Shown piece after piece: positions 50,476-59,177 of a stretch of DNA of 62,600 bases. This DNA is from an uncultured Peptococcaceae bacterium (GTDB lineage: Bacteria; Bacillota; Peptococcia; Peptococcales; Peptococcaceae). The translations under genes were made by a program, and so were the position numbers. The stretch is from the NCBI GenBank assembly GCA_934229395.1, contig CAKQDL010000005.1:1-62600 (forward strand), written 5' to 3'. The notes under the pieces were generated by a model. It saw only the letters and a program-made list of their open reading frames with translations, made no database searches and had not been told where the DNA came from. Position 1 is the first letter of the stretch; every line of letters starts with the position of its first letter.

Positions 50476-52116
50476 ATGGAACAAAAAATGTTTTGCTATC
50501 AATGTCAAGAAACTGCTGGCTGCAAGGGCTGCACCATTTCTGGTGTTTGCGGGAAAACGCCGGACGTGGCCCTTATGCAGGATTTGCTCGTTTATGTCAC
50601 CAAGGGCCTGAGTGCCGTGACCACGGCCCTTCGCCAAGAGGGTAAGGCAGTGAACGCTGCCACCGATCACCTTATCACCATGAATCTTTTTACCACCATC
50701 ACCAACGCCAATTTTGACAAGGACGCCATCACCGCGCGCATCCAATCCACCCTTACAGCAAAGGCTGCGCTTATGGCCGAGCTTAGCGATGCGTCTGTTC
50801 TTCCGGAAGCAGCTCTTTGGGAGGGCGATGGCGATTGGGACGAGAAGGCCAAAACCGTGGGCGTGCTTTCTACCGAAAACGAAGACATCCGCTCCCTGCG
50901 TGAGCTGATTACCTACGGCCTCAAGGGCCTGAGCGCTTATTCTAAGCACACCAATATGCTCCTTTATGCCGATGCCGATATCGACGCCTTTCTCCAACGT
51001 GCCCTTGCCGCTACCCTAGACGACAGCCTAGGCGCTGACGCACTCGTTGCCTTGGCCCTTGAAACCGGCAAGTATGGCGTGGATGGCATGGCGCTTTTGG
51101 ATAAGGCCAACACCACCACCTATGGCAACCCAGAAATCACCCAGGTCAACATTGGCGTACGCGCGAACCCTGCCATTTTGGTGTCTGGCCATGATTTGCG
51201 CGATTTGGAAATGCTTTTGGAGCAAACCCAAGGCAGTGGCGTGGATGTGTATACCCACTCCGAAATGCTCCCTGCCCACTACTATCCTGCCTTCAAAAAA
51301 TATCCACACTTTGTGGGCAACTATGGCAATGCTTGGTGGAAGCAAAAGGAAGAGTTCGAAGCCTTTAACGGCCCTATCCTTATGACCACCAACTGCATTG
51401 TGCCACCGCTTGCAAGCTACAAGGACCGCCTCTATACCACCGGCGCCGCTGCCTTCCCTGGTTGCACTCATATTACTGGCGATGCAGGCGAAATCAAGGA
51501 TTTCTCCGCCCTCATCGAGCACGCTAAAAAATGCGCCGCCCCTACCGAGCTAGAAACAGGCACCATCATCGGTGGCTTTGCCCACGCCCAGGTCTTGGCC
51601 CTTGCGGACCAAGTGGTAGCAGCTGTAAAGAGCGGCGCCATTAAAAAGTTTGTCGTGATGGCTGGCTGCGACGGTCGCGCCAAGAGCCGCAGCTACTATA
51701 CCGATTTTGCCCAAGCCCTACCAAAGGACAGCGTGATTCTCACCGCTGGCTGCGCCAAGTACAAATACAACAAGCTTGACCTTGGCGATATTGGCGGCAT
51801 TCCACGCGTGTTGGACGCCGGCCAATGCAACGACTCCTATTCCCTCGCCGTCATCGCCCTCAAGCTCAAGGAGGTCTTTGGCCTAGATGATCTCAACGAC
51901 CTTCCTATTGTCTACAATATTTCTTGGTATGAACAAAAGGCCGTCATCGTTCTCCTCGCCCTTCTCCACCTCGGCGTAAAAAACATCCACCTAGGCCCAA
52001 CCCTCCCAGCCTTCCTTAGCCCAAACGTGGCCAAGGTGCTGGTAGATACCTTCGGCATCAGTGGCATCGGCACAGTAGAAAGTGACCTTAAGCTCTTCTT
52101 CGGTGAAAACGCCTAA
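50476..52116 (+). CDS. hcp: hydroxylamine reductase (hybrid cluster protein)
   Basis: This 546-residue protein is full length for Hcp. The N-terminal cysteines MFCYQCQETAGCKGC and CGKTPDV ligate the first Fe-S cluster. Further conserved segments are FVGNYGNAWWKQKEEF, GPILMTTNCIVPP, VVMAGCDGR, ILTAGCAKYKYN and DAGQCNDSYSLAVIALKL. Hcp detoxifies nitric oxide and hydroxylamine under anaerobic nitrosative stress. No hcr reductase is adjacent. CGGAGG lies before the ATG. Confidence 0.97.
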   Translation: MEQKMFCYQCQETAGCKGCTISGVCGKTPDVALMQDLLVYVTKGLSAVTTALRQEGKAVNAATDHLITMNLFTTITNANFDKDAITARIQSTLTAKAALMAELSDASVLPEAALWEGDGDWDEKAKTVGVLSTENEDIRSLRELITYGLKGLSAYSKHTNMLLYADADIDAFLQRALAATLDDSLGADALVALALETGKYGVDGMALLDKANTTTYGNPEITQVNIGVRANPAILVSGHDLRDLEMLLEQTQGSGVDVYTHSEMLPAHYYPAFKKYPHFVGNYGNAWWKQKEEFEAFNGPILMTTNCIVPPLASYKDRLYTTGAAAFPGCTHITGDAGEIKDFSALIEHAKKCAAPTELETGTIIGGFAHAQVLALADQVVAAVKSGAIKKFVVMAGCDGRAKSRSYYTDFAQALPKDSVILTAGCAKYKYNKLDLGDIGGIPRVLDAGQCNDSYSLAVIALKLKEVFGLDDLNDLPIVYNISWYEQKAVIVLLALLHLGVKNIHLGPTLPAFLSPNVAKVLVDTFGISGIGTVESDLKLFFGENA

Positions 52117-52127
52117 TATAAAAATTG

Positions 52128-52157
52128 AGCAGCGTCCCCAGTGGTGCTGCTTTTTTT
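52128..52157 (+). terminator. rho-independent terminator of hcp
   Basis: AGCAGC / GCTGCT stem, loop of 12, then TTTTTT, 11 bases after the stop. Confidence 0.8.
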
Positions 52158-52172
52158 GCGCGCTCCCTCACG

Positions 52173-52298
52173 AAATCTTGAAGAAACTGCCGTTTTTACC
52201 ATTTAAAACTTGGAAGAAAATGTCGTTTTTGCCATTTAGAATCTTGAATTAATGACCGTTTTTGCGCATTATAATCTTGAAGAGATGCGTTTTTTATT
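52173..52298. repeat. four imperfect ~33-bp tandem direct repeats
   Basis: Units begin at about 52173, 52206, 52239 and 52271. The shared pattern is AATCTTGAAGAAA-TG-CGTTTTTGCCATTT: TCTTGAAGAAACTGCCGTTTTT, CTTGGAAGAAAATGTCGTTTTT, TCTTGAATTAATGACCGTTTTT and TCTTGAAGAGATGCGTTTTT. The array ends 6-7 bases before the AAGGAGG of the truncated ATPase gene. It has no spacer/repeat layout of a CRISPR. Confidence 0.75.
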
Positions 52299-52318
52299 CA
52301 TCATTCAAGGAGGCACCT

Positions 52319-52500
52319 ATGTATTTTAAAAGAAAAGCGTACAATCAATTGCTAAATTGGAAAGAGAATTATGCAGATAACTACGCAGTTTTGCTTGAAG
52401 GCGCACGGCGTGTTGGCAAATCCACCATTGCAGAACAGTTCGCGCGCAACGAATACGCGTCCTACCTTCTTATTGATTTTTCCAACGCTTCAATGGATAA
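52319..52500 (+). pseudogene. truncated AAA ATPase (DUF4143-type ATP-binding protein)
   Basis: ATG 52319 follows AAGGAGG by 6 bases. About 60 residues match the start of DUF4143/AAA ATPases: YFKRKAYNQLLNWK, then LLEGARRVGKSTIAEQF with an intact Walker A, and YASYLLIDFSNAS. The homology then stops abruptly at about 52500, where the terminator of the next gene begins; the frame runs on to 52621 through that hairpin. The full family is about 400-450 residues, so over 85% is missing. The gene was cut by deletion rather than a point change. Confidence 0.8.
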
Positions 52501-52547
52501 AACAAGAAGAGTTTTGCGGTTTATAATCGCAAAACTCTTCTTGTTTT
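52501..52547. terminator. bidirectional rho-independent terminator
   Basis: AACAAGAAGAGTTTTGCG / CGCAAAACTCTTCTTGTT, 9-base loop, T-rich tails. It ends the histidine kinase gene and the truncated ATPase. Confidence 0.85.
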
Positions 52548-52560
52548 TATATTTCTACGG

Positions 52561-53925
52561 TTACGCTTCTGTTATGAAGTGGAGCGTAACCTCTGCGCCT
52601 TGGTTTGGAGCGTTTTTGTAGCTTAGGTGGCCGCCTTGGTTGGTCATGACTTGCGTGGCAATGGCTAGGCCTAGGCCTTGGTGGCTCCTGTCGTGGCGGC
52701 TTTTGTCGCCGCTGTAGAAGGCTTGGGTGGCGTGTCGCAGGTCTTCTGGGCCAAAGCCGGCGCCATAGTCGCGCACTGTAGCCAGCAGATTGCCCTTTTC
52801 GGTTGTGATGCTTACCGCGATGCCTTTTTTAGGATTGGTGTGCTCTATGGCGTTGGCCACGACATTTTTCCAGGCGCGCAAGGCTTGCGCCGTGTCTACA
52901 TGAAGAGCGGCCTCTTCTACCTGCACGGTGCACGCTAGTGGCATTTGAGCGGCCTGCGTCAGCGCCTCGGTGGCTTCTTTAAAGGCGTCGGCGAACGTCT
53001 CTGCCGTGATGGTTTGCTGTATAACGGGCGTTTCTCTGCCTTGGAGCACATCACGCATAGCGGCTTGATAGTGCTCTATGTCCTCGACACTCTTTAAAAT
53101 ATAGCGCACGCTCTCGGCGTCTGCCTTTGTGAGCGCGCCCTCTGCCAAAAGCTCGGCGTTGCCACGCATCACCGTAAGGGGCGTTTTAATGTCGTGGGCG
53201 AGGGCGGCGAGCTGGGTATTTTTCTCTTCTTCCATGCGCCATTGCTGCTCCAGTGACGCCTTGAGGGCTGTTTTCATGTGGTCAAGGGATATCATTACTT
53301 GGTTTATTTCCCGAATGTCGGTCTGCTCGGCGCTAAAATCAAGGTCGCTTGCAGCTATTTTTTCGCTCATAGTGTTGAGCACACGCAAACGCTTTTGCAT
53401 TTTTGCGGCGTAGCGTTTGCTGATGACGTAGGCCTCAAGCAGGAAAAAGGCCACAAAAAGGAGAATGCCCATCAATTCTGGCGCTGGCAAAATCTTGTTG
53501 CACCATGCGGCGCTGTATCTTGCAACAAGGTGGTATTTGACAATGCATACCTCGCCGTTTTCTCTGGCAACAATGTGGTAAAAACCGTTTGTTTCGGCAA
53601 AGCGATTGTCTTTTTTGTAGCGGTGCCACGCATCTATACGTTCGCTCTCGCCTAGGGTGCCATAGATGAAACGCCCCTCTGCGTCATAAACGCCAAAGGT
53701 GCAGTCATAGGGGAGCATCTCTGTTTTAATCTCCTTGGCGCCAGCGAGGACTGCATCTGCCTCAGCAAGCTCCTTTTCTACAGCATCTGCCGGCAGAAGG
53801 ACACCTGTATTCAAAAGCACGCCCATACCAACCATCATAAGTAGCAAAATGGCCAAGGTAGTTAGGCAAAAGAGGGCGATGTATCTTGTAAATTCCCCTG
53901 CTAGGGTGCGTTCTTTTATTGCCAT
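52561..53925 (-). CDS. sensor histidine kinase, lantibiotic/antimicrobial-peptide responsive type
   Basis: This 454-residue kinase is read from ATG 53925, overlapping the response-regulator stop by 10 bases. It has two membrane helices (IALFCLTTLAILLLMMVGMGVLL and LMGILLFVAFFLLEAYV) around a ~110-residue sensor, then a HAMP-like segment, the H-box LAALAHDIKTPLTVMRGN, N-box VVANAIEHTN, and G-box RDYGAGFGPED...GLGLAIA. Together with the regulator and three ABC genes it resembles the NisK/CprK type that senses lantibiotics. Confidence 0.9.
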   Translation of the reverse strand: MAIKERTLAGEFTRYIALFCLTTLAILLLMMVGMGVLLNTGVLLPADAVEKELAEADAVLAGAKEIKTEMLPYDCTFGVYDAEGRFIYGTLGESERIDAWHRYKKDNRFAETNGFYHIVARENGEVCIVKYHLVARYSAAWCNKILPAPELMGILLFVAFFLLEAYVISKRYAAKMQKRLRVLNTMSEKIAASDLDFSAEQTDIREINQVMISLDHMKTALKASLEQQWRMEEEKNTQLAALAHDIKTPLTVMRGNAELLAEGALTKADAESVRYILKSVEDIEHYQAAMRDVLQGRETPVIQQTITAETFADAFKEATEALTQAAQMPLACTVQVEEAALHVDTAQALRAWKNVVANAIEHTNPKKGIAVSITTEKGNLLATVRDYGAGFGPEDLRHATQAFYSGDKSRHDRSHQGLGLAIATQVMTNQGGHLSYKNAPNQGAEVTLHFITEA

Positions 53926-54575
53926 TTGTAGCCAATTCCCCATACGGTTTCTATAGGTGAAACGTTTTTCTTTTTGCACTTGGCGCGGATGTTTTTAACG
54001 TGCTCTGCAACACTGGCGCTGTCGCCTTCGGCATCATAGCCAAAGACGTGCTCATAAATGCGTTCCTTAGAAAAAACCTGCCCACGATGAAGGGCCAAGT
54101 ATTCGCAAATGGCATACTCGCTCTTGGTCAAAGGAAAGGCCTCGCCGTCTATATACATGGTTTTTGTGGCTAGGGCAAAGGCAATCCTGCCAAGGGTCAA
54201 CAGGTGTTTTTTCTCGCGATTTTCGCGTCTTAGATGGGCTGCTACCCGCGCGCGTAGCTCACCAATGCCAAAGGGCTTTGTGATGTAATCGTCAGCACCA
54301 AGGCCCAAGCCTTCCATAAGGTCCCCTTCGCCCACCTTTGCAGTCACAAAAAGAATGGGACAATCCACTTCGTTGCGAATTTCTTTGCACAGCGTAAAGC
54401 CGTCCACCCCCAGCATCATCACATCGAGCAAGATGAGCTGGTAGGTGTTGAGGGTGGCTTTGTCGAGCTCGAGGGGATTATTTAGCGTGGTGACGCTGTA
54501 GCCCTCTTTTTCTAGGGCACGCCTCACGAGGGACAAAATGGCTTCGTCGTCGTCAATAGCCAAAATATTAATCAT
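53916..54575 (-). CDS. OmpR-family response regulator
   Basis: This 219-residue regulator has a receiver with the phosphoacceptor Asp51 (LILLDVMMLGVDGF) and acidic pocket (DDDE), then an OmpR/PhoB winged helix (LTKSEYAICEYLALHRGQVFSKERIYEHVFG). It overlaps the permease gene upstream by 8 bases and the kinase downstream by 10, giving tight coupling. It probably activates the immunity operon itself. Confidence 0.92.
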   Translation of the reverse strand: MINILAIDDDEAILSLVRRALEKEGYSVTTLNNPLELDKATLNTYQLILLDVMMLGVDGFTLCKEIRNEVDCPILFVTAKVGEGDLMEGLGLGADDYITKPFGIGELRARVAAHLRRENREKKHLLTLGRIAFALATKTMYIDGEAFPLTKSEYAICEYLALHRGQVFSKERIYEHVFGYDAEGDSASVAEHVKNIRAKCKKKNVSPIETVWGIGYKWQ

Positions 54576-55320
54576 GACAACCTCTCCCTTCGTAATAGTG
54601 AATCCATACCATTATTATGCCACAGAGGGCGCTGGTTATGAAGAGGGCCACCAAGGCAAAGCTTTGGAGCTCTATGAGCATCAGAGGCTGCGCTCTGGGC
54701 TCGGTGAGATACACATACATCAGCTGACTCCCGCGCGCCGCCCACGCACAAGGGAAAAAGTACCATCGTCCATCGCCCAAGCCTGTGAGCATAAGGGCCG
54801 ACAAAAGCAGCTCCGCGGCACCAAGGCCCATCGAAAAGCTTTTGGAAAAACGCAGGTTCAAAAATAGATGCTCTATATAAAGCGCCAAGCTGCACAGCCA
54901 CATAAAAACGGCCATGCCCACATAGCCACTCAGGTCAAGAACGTGCTTGCCCTCGAGAGCGTGCCCAAGGCCAAAGAGGGCCATAACCGCCACCACAGCC
55001 CCAAGCCCCAATAGATACAAGGAGAGCCCTTTGGCCAAGAGCGCTGTGCCCTTTCTTTGCGCCACGCCCAAAAACGTTTGAAAATGGTTGCCTTCTTCAA
55101 GCTCCACTGATTTGGCACAAACCACACTCACCATAAGAGGATAGCACACGCCCACCGCCTGCAAAAAAGCCAGCACCTGTGTTTGCGCGCTCCAATTTGA
55201 CACAAGGTAGTAGGCCAAAAAGACCACGCATCCCAAAAGTGGCACCGCTAGATGCATGGGCAGGAGGGTGCTGCGGCGCATTTTTAGCCATTCTGCACGC
55301 AAAAAGCCCAAGATAGCCAT
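54568..55320 (-). CDS. lantibiotic-immunity ABC transporter permease, MutG family
   Basis: This 250-residue protein starts at ATG 55320, overlapping the upstream permease stop (ATGA). It has about six membrane helices beginning LLPMHLAVPLLGCVVFLAYYL, with the motif ELEEGNHFQTFLGVAQRK in the first loop, as in the MutG/EpiG permeases. It is one of two permeases of a lantibiotic-expelling transporter. The longer frame upstream is a shadow of the other permease. Confidence 0.86.
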   Translation of the reverse strand: MAILGFLRAEWLKMRRSTLLPMHLAVPLLGCVVFLAYYLVSNWSAQTQVLAFLQAVGVCYPLMVSVVCAKSVELEEGNHFQTFLGVAQRKGTALLAKGLSLYLLGLGAVVAVMALFGLGHALEGKHVLDLSGYVGMAVFMWLCSLALYIEHLFLNLRFSKSFSMGLGAAELLLSALMLTGLGDGRWYFFPCAWAARGSQLMYVYLTEPRAQPLMLIELQSFALVALFITSALCGIIMVWIHYYEGRGCHD

Positions 55321-56081
55321 CACTTTTCCACCTGCCTTTGAAACCATTTTCTGCTGAGCACCCAAAAGAGTGCCAACCACAAAAGGGCTGCCGCCACGCC
55401 AATTTCTACATTGCTCATCTGCATAAGCTCTGGTGCATAACTCACTGAGCCTGCCACTGCCGGCAGGCCGTTCGGCAAAACGCCAAGAAGCGCGCACATT
55501 GCGCGCGGCACAATGGCCCCTGGCACCATCATATACCAGGGCTTGAGCGCCACCAAAAGAGCAAAAGAGACTACCACAACGTGTATCACCACCGTTGGCA
55601 TACGGCCGATTTTTTGCGCCAGCCACAGGCACACAGGCACCTGCCACAAGGAGGCAAGCCACATCACCGCACATCCCGCAAGCTGACGCGCCACCGGCAC
55701 TTCCACAGCGAAGGTAACACCCATCATGCCGTGCATCATAAAAGTGCCGGCAAGGGTCAAAAGACACAGCACACCAATGGATATGCCCGAAAAGACCATG
55801 CCCGTAATGATTTTGGCATCCCACACGCGTCCCACATCACAAGGCAGGGTAAATAGCGCCCTCTGCCCGAAGCGCTTGTCCTTGTCGGCTATGGCCGCAC
55901 AAACCAGGGCCACACAGGCTGGATAAAGGGTCACGTACCACCAATTGTAATTGTCGATGATAAAATAATCCCACGTGAGCGCCGCCGATAGGAAGCTACA
56001 CACAAGCGGCAATATCATCAAAAGCTTTACACTAGACGCGCGGCGGTATTTCAGCATCTCTGCACGAACAACGTTTTTCAT
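55320..56081 (-). CDS. lantibiotic-immunity ABC transporter permease, MutE/EpiE family
   Basis: This 253-residue protein has six membrane helices. The N-terminal motif MLKYRRASSVKLLMILPL and the loop DKDKRFGQRALFTLPCDVGRVWDAKI match MutE/EpiE permeases. It pairs with the MutG-type permease and the ATPase encoded upstream, whose stop directly abuts this ATG. Confidence 0.86.
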   Translation of the reverse strand: MKNVVRAEMLKYRRASSVKLLMILPLVCSFLSAALTWDYFIIDNYNWWYVTLYPACVALVCAAIADKDKRFGQRALFTLPCDVGRVWDAKIITGMVFSGISIGVLCLLTLAGTFMMHGMMGVTFAVEVPVARQLAGCAVMWLASLWQVPVCLWLAQKIGRMPTVVIHVVVVSFALLVALKPWYMMVPGAIVPRAMCALLGVLPNGLPAVAGSVSYAPELMQMSNVEIGVAAALLWLALFWVLSRKWFQRQVEK

Positions 56082-56780
56082 TTATCTCCCCTCCTGCCTC
56101 ATAGCAATGTCCATAAAGAGGGCTTCCAAATCCTCGCCCTCGTTGATTTGGCCGCTGTAAGCCAAGCGTCCTTGGGTAAGGATGCCAATGTAGTCTGCCG
56201 TTTGCTCTATTTCACTCAATAGATGGCTCGACACGAGCACCGTTATCCCCTTTTGTGGAAAAGAGGTGATGAGATAGCGTAAATCTTGGATGCCAATAGG
56301 ATCAAGGCCATTCAGCGGTTCATCCAAAATGAGGAGCTTGGGATGATTGATGAGGGCAATGGCAATGCCCAAGCGCTGCTTCATTCCCAAAGAGAAGGCG
56401 CCTGCGCGCTTTTTGCCTGTGTCTGTAAGATGCACCGTTTCGAGCACCTCGTCAATGCGGCTCTCCTCTAGCCCCAACATAAGCGTGCGCACCTTGAGGT
56501 TTTCTCTGGCCGTGAGGTTTTCATAAATGGCCGGTGCCTCAATAAGAGCACCAATAGCTGCCAAATCCGCCCGCGACCACGAGTGACCGTCAAATACCAC
56601 CTCACCTGCACTCGGCCGCAAAAGCCCAGAAAGAATTTTTAATAGCGTCGACTTACCCGCCCCATTGGGGCCAAGGAGGCCAAACACACAATTTTGGGGA
56701 ATCGTTAAACTAACATCCTCAAGCACCGTGTCGCGCTTAAAGGTCTTTGATACATTTTTAATCTCTACAAGGTTTTTCAT
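56082..56780 (-). CDS. lantibiotic-immunity ABC transporter ATP-binding protein, MutF/EpiF family
   Basis: This 232-residue ATPase has Walker A GLLGPNGAGKSTLLK (34-48), Q-loop region, signature FSLGMKQRLGIA, Walker B LLILDEPLNGLDP and switch VSSHLL. It resembles BcrA/EpiF exporters. It heads a five-gene operon (ATPase, two permeases, regulator, kinase) with no lantibiotic precursor or modification genes, so the module gives resistance to peptides made by others, as CprABC-RK does in Clostridioides difficile. Confidence 0.92.
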   Translation of the reverse strand: MKNLVEIKNVSKTFKRDTVLEDVSLTIPQNCVFGLLGPNGAGKSTLLKILSGLLRPSAGEVVFDGHSWSRADLAAIGALIEAPAIYENLTARENLKVRTLMLGLEESRIDEVLETVHLTDTGKKRAGAFSLGMKQRLGIAIALINHPKLLILDEPLNGLDPIGIQDLRYLITSFPQKGITVLVSSHLLSEIEQTADYIGILTQGRLAYSGQINEGEDLEALFMDIAMRQEGR

Positions 56781-56805
56781 AGTACTCCCTCCTATAGGTA
56801 CTATG
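56778..56805 (-). promoter_or_regulatory. palindrome enclosing the ribosome site and start codon of the immunity operon
   Basis: On the minus strand CATAGTAC ... GTACTATG, with AGGAGGGA in the 12-base loop and the ATG start as the last bases of the 3' arm. It could be an operator or an RNA hairpin that hides the start. Confidence 0.5.
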
Positions 56806-56842
56806 ATAACCCCTATTTATCAAGATTTTATAAGGACACGCA

Positions 56843-56878
56843 AAACGCCCTCTGCACTGGTATACGCAGAGGGCGTTT
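56843..56878. terminator. rho-independent terminator of guaA
   Basis: AAACGCCCTCTGC / GCAGAGGGCGTTT, 10-base loop, T tract on the minus strand (GTTTTGCG). Confidence 0.8.
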
Positions 56879-56887
56879 GAGGTTATC

Positions 56888-58426
56888 TTATTCCCATTCG
56901 ATGGTTGATGGTGGTTTGCTGGTGATGTCGTAGACGATGCGGTTGATGTGGTCGACTTCGTTGACGATGCGGCTGGAGATGGTGTCTAGCACTTCATAAG
57001 GGATGCGCGCCCAGTCGGCGGTCATAAAGTCGGTGGTGGTCACGCCACGCAAAGCAAGGGTGTAGTCGTAGGTACGGAAGTCGCCCATAACACCTACGGT
57101 GCGGGTGTTGGTGAGGACGGCGAAGTATTGGTTGATATTGTGGTCGAGGCCAGCCTTGGCGATTTCGTCGCGGAAGATATAGTCGGCATCGCGGAGAATG
57201 TCGAGCTTATCTTTGGTGATTTCGCCCATCACACGAATAGCCAAGCCTGGGCCTGGGAACGGTTGACGCCATACGAGGTAATCGGCTAGGCCAAGCTCAA
57301 GACCGAGCTGACGCACTTCGTCCTTAAAGAGCATACGAAGTGGTTCAATAAGGCCCTTAAAATCAACAACTGCAGGGAGGCCGCCTACGTTGTGGTGGCT
57401 CTTGATAACGGCCGCATCGCCAGCGCCACTTTCGATAACGTCTGGGTAGATGGTGCCTTGAGCGAGAAAGTCCACGGCGCCAATTTTGCGACCTTCGTCT
57501 TCAAACACGCGAATGAATTCTTCGCCAATGATTTTACGCTTGCGTTCTGGATCGCTGATGCCATCAAGTTTTTCTAGGAAACGTTCTTCGGCATCCACGC
57601 GGATAAAGTTCATGCCGCTGTTGGCAAAGGCTGCTTCAACTTCGTCGCCTTCGTTTTTGCGCATGAGGCCGTGGTCTACAAAGATGCAGGTGAGCTGGCT
57701 GCCTACTGCCTTAGAAAGGAGCTGAGCGGCTACAGAGGAGTCTACGCCGCCACTGAGTGCCAAAAGCACCTTGCCATCGCCAACCTTTTCGCGAATGTCT
57801 TGGATGGCTTGCTTGGCATAGTTGGCCATGGTCCAGCTTTCTTGACAACCGCACACTTCGGTGAGGAAGTTTTTAAGCATGGCGCTGCCGTCTACGGTGT
57901 GGTTGACTTCTGGATGGTATTGCATGGCGTAGAGCTTCTTTTCGGCATTGCCCATGGCTGCTACTGGGCAGTCGGCTGTATGGGCCATACGTTCGAAGCC
58001 TTGTGGCATTTCTTCTACAAAGTCCACGTGGCTCATCCACACAACGCCTTCTTGTGGAAGGTTTTTAAAGAGTGGGGATGCGGTGTCAAAATTGGTGTTG
58101 GTTTTACCAAATTCACGCTTTTCGGCTGCGCTTACCTTGCCGCCTAGGGTGTGGGCCATGATTTGCATACCATAGCAAAGGCCCAAAACTGGGATGCCTT
58201 GCTCAAAGATTTCTGCTTCAATTTGTGGCGCGCCTTCTGCGTAAACGCTGTTTGGGCCACCGGTAAAGATAATGCCCTTTGGTTGCTTTTCCTTTACTGC
58301 TGCAAGGGCCTTGGTATATGGTACAACCTCGCAATAAACGTGGCATTCACGCACACGACGTGCGATGAGCTGGTTGTACTGACCGCCAAAGTCTACAACA
58401 ATAACCATTTCTTGACTGTTTTCCAA
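56888..58426 (-). CDS. guaA: GMP synthase (glutamine-hydrolysing)
   Basis: This 512-residue enzyme converts XMP to GMP. The class I glutamine amidotransferase has Cys84 in LGLCYGMQ and His/Glu in YHPEVNHT. The ATP pyrophosphatase has LSGGVDSSVAA, and the dimerisation domain ends RIVYDITSKPPSTIEWE. The start is a TTG at 58426 spaced 7 bases from AGGAAG; an ATG at 58408 is possible but has no site. It is a single gene with its own terminator; no purine riboswitch is visible before it. Confidence 0.97.
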   Translation of the reverse strand: MENSQEMVIVVDFGGQYNQLIARRVRECHVYCEVVPYTKALAAVKEKQPKGIIFTGGPNSVYAEGAPQIEAEIFEQGIPVLGLCYGMQIMAHTLGGKVSAAEKREFGKTNTNFDTASPLFKNLPQEGVVWMSHVDFVEEMPQGFERMAHTADCPVAAMGNAEKKLYAMQYHPEVNHTVDGSAMLKNFLTEVCGCQESWTMANYAKQAIQDIREKVGDGKVLLALSGGVDSSVAAQLLSKAVGSQLTCIFVDHGLMRKNEGDEVEAAFANSGMNFIRVDAEERFLEKLDGISDPERKRKIIGEEFIRVFEDEGRKIGAVDFLAQGTIYPDVIESGAGDAAVIKSHHNVGGLPAVVDFKGLIEPLRMLFKDEVRQLGLELGLADYLVWRQPFPGPGLAIRVMGEITKDKLDILRDADYIFRDEIAKAGLDHNINQYFAVLTNTRTVGVMGDFRTYDYTLALRGVTTTDFMTADWARIPYEVLDTISSRIVNEVDHINRIVYDITSKPPSTIEWE

Positions 58427-58600
58427 AATGCTACTTCCTCTCTATGTGCTACCCTATTTGAACCTAACTACTAAATTTTTATTTTTATAGTTTATCACTT
58501 TCATCCACATCCATCAATAAAAAAATAGCGTGAGAAAACAAGATTTATGCGCCACTCGGCCATTTTTGGCATATACTAAAGCCATAGGAAAGGAGACAAT

Positions 58601-58906
58601 ATGACCAGAGACGAAGAAACCTATTTTATGCGCCTCATGCAGGTGGCTGACAAAGGAACCTTGGATAAGCATTTTACCCTCATTGAAACCTCTACCACCT
58701 CAGACGGCGCCACATTTTTGCGCTTTGATGCGGCTTATGGCCACGACACGGGCTATCTCACCATCAAGTTCATCCCCGAGCCGCGCGAGCTACAAATGGC
58801 AGAGCTCAACGTGGGCTTCCCTACCCTGGTGGGCCTCAACCGTTCCCCACTGGAGCTGCGCATTCTTGTGGACCATATCTTGGACGAATTTTATTACAAA
58901 AGCTAA
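58601..58906 (+). CDS. small protein of unknown function (101 residues)
   Basis: This 101-residue soluble protein has a strong AAAGGAG before ATG and a TATACT -10-like box upstream. Composition is balanced, with a mixed alpha/beta pattern and no cysteine or motif I recognise (TLIETSTTSDGATFLRFDAA, LELRILVDHILDEFYYKS). It is convergent with rpsU. No family can be named. Confidence 0.7.
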   Translation: MTRDEETYFMRLMQVADKGTLDKHFTLIETSTTSDGATFLRFDAAYGHDTGYLTIKFIPEPRELQMAELNVGFPTLVGLNRSPLELRILVDHILDEFYYKS

Positions 58907-58944
58907 TCCATGGGGCTGACGCTTGGCGCGGCCCTATTTTTTTG

Positions 58945-58978
58945 TAAAAAAAATCGACCAACAGACGTTGATCGATTA
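58945..58978 (-). terminator. rho-independent terminator of rpsU
   Basis: AATCGACCAAC / GTTGATCGATT with a 4-base loop; on the minus strand followed by TTTTTTTT. Confidence 0.85.
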
Positions 58979-58988
58979 TAACTCAGAA

Positions 58989-59177
58989 TTAGAAAGATTT
59001 CTTGCGATTGTTCTTTCTTGCAGCTTCAGATTTCTTTTTGCGCTTTACGCTTGGCTTTTCATAATGTTCGCGTTTGCGGCATTCAGCTAATACGCCAGAC
59101 TTTTGGCAAGAACGCTTAAAGCGACGAAGAGCGCTATCTAATGATTCGTCTTTACGAACCTTAATTTCTGATGACAT
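58989..59177 (-). CDS. rpsU: 30S ribosomal protein S21
   Basis: This 62-residue basic protein has the S21 pattern: SEIKVRKDESLDSALRRFKRSCQKSGVLAE, KREHYEKPS, and a Lys/Arg-rich tail. GGAGGGAGGG lies before the ATG. It is placed downstream of yitT/HIT/mtaB on the same strand with 126 bases between. Confidence 0.96.
   Translation of the reverse strand: MSSEIKVRKDESLDSALRRFKRSCQKSGVLAECRKREHYEKPSVKRKKKSEAARKNNRKKSF

Noticed and set aside
52173..52298. CRISPR array
   Set aside because: Units are contiguous, with no unique spacers and no cas genes.
55321..55824. N-terminal 168 residues of the long frame upstream of the MutG permease
   Set aside because: Cys/Gly-rich, out-of-frame reading of the MutE permease; the true start is ATG 55320 with ATGA coupling.
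58427..58600. Purine riboswitch before guaA
   Set aside because: No P1-P3 core with conserved TATA...TTTCTACC segments in this leader.
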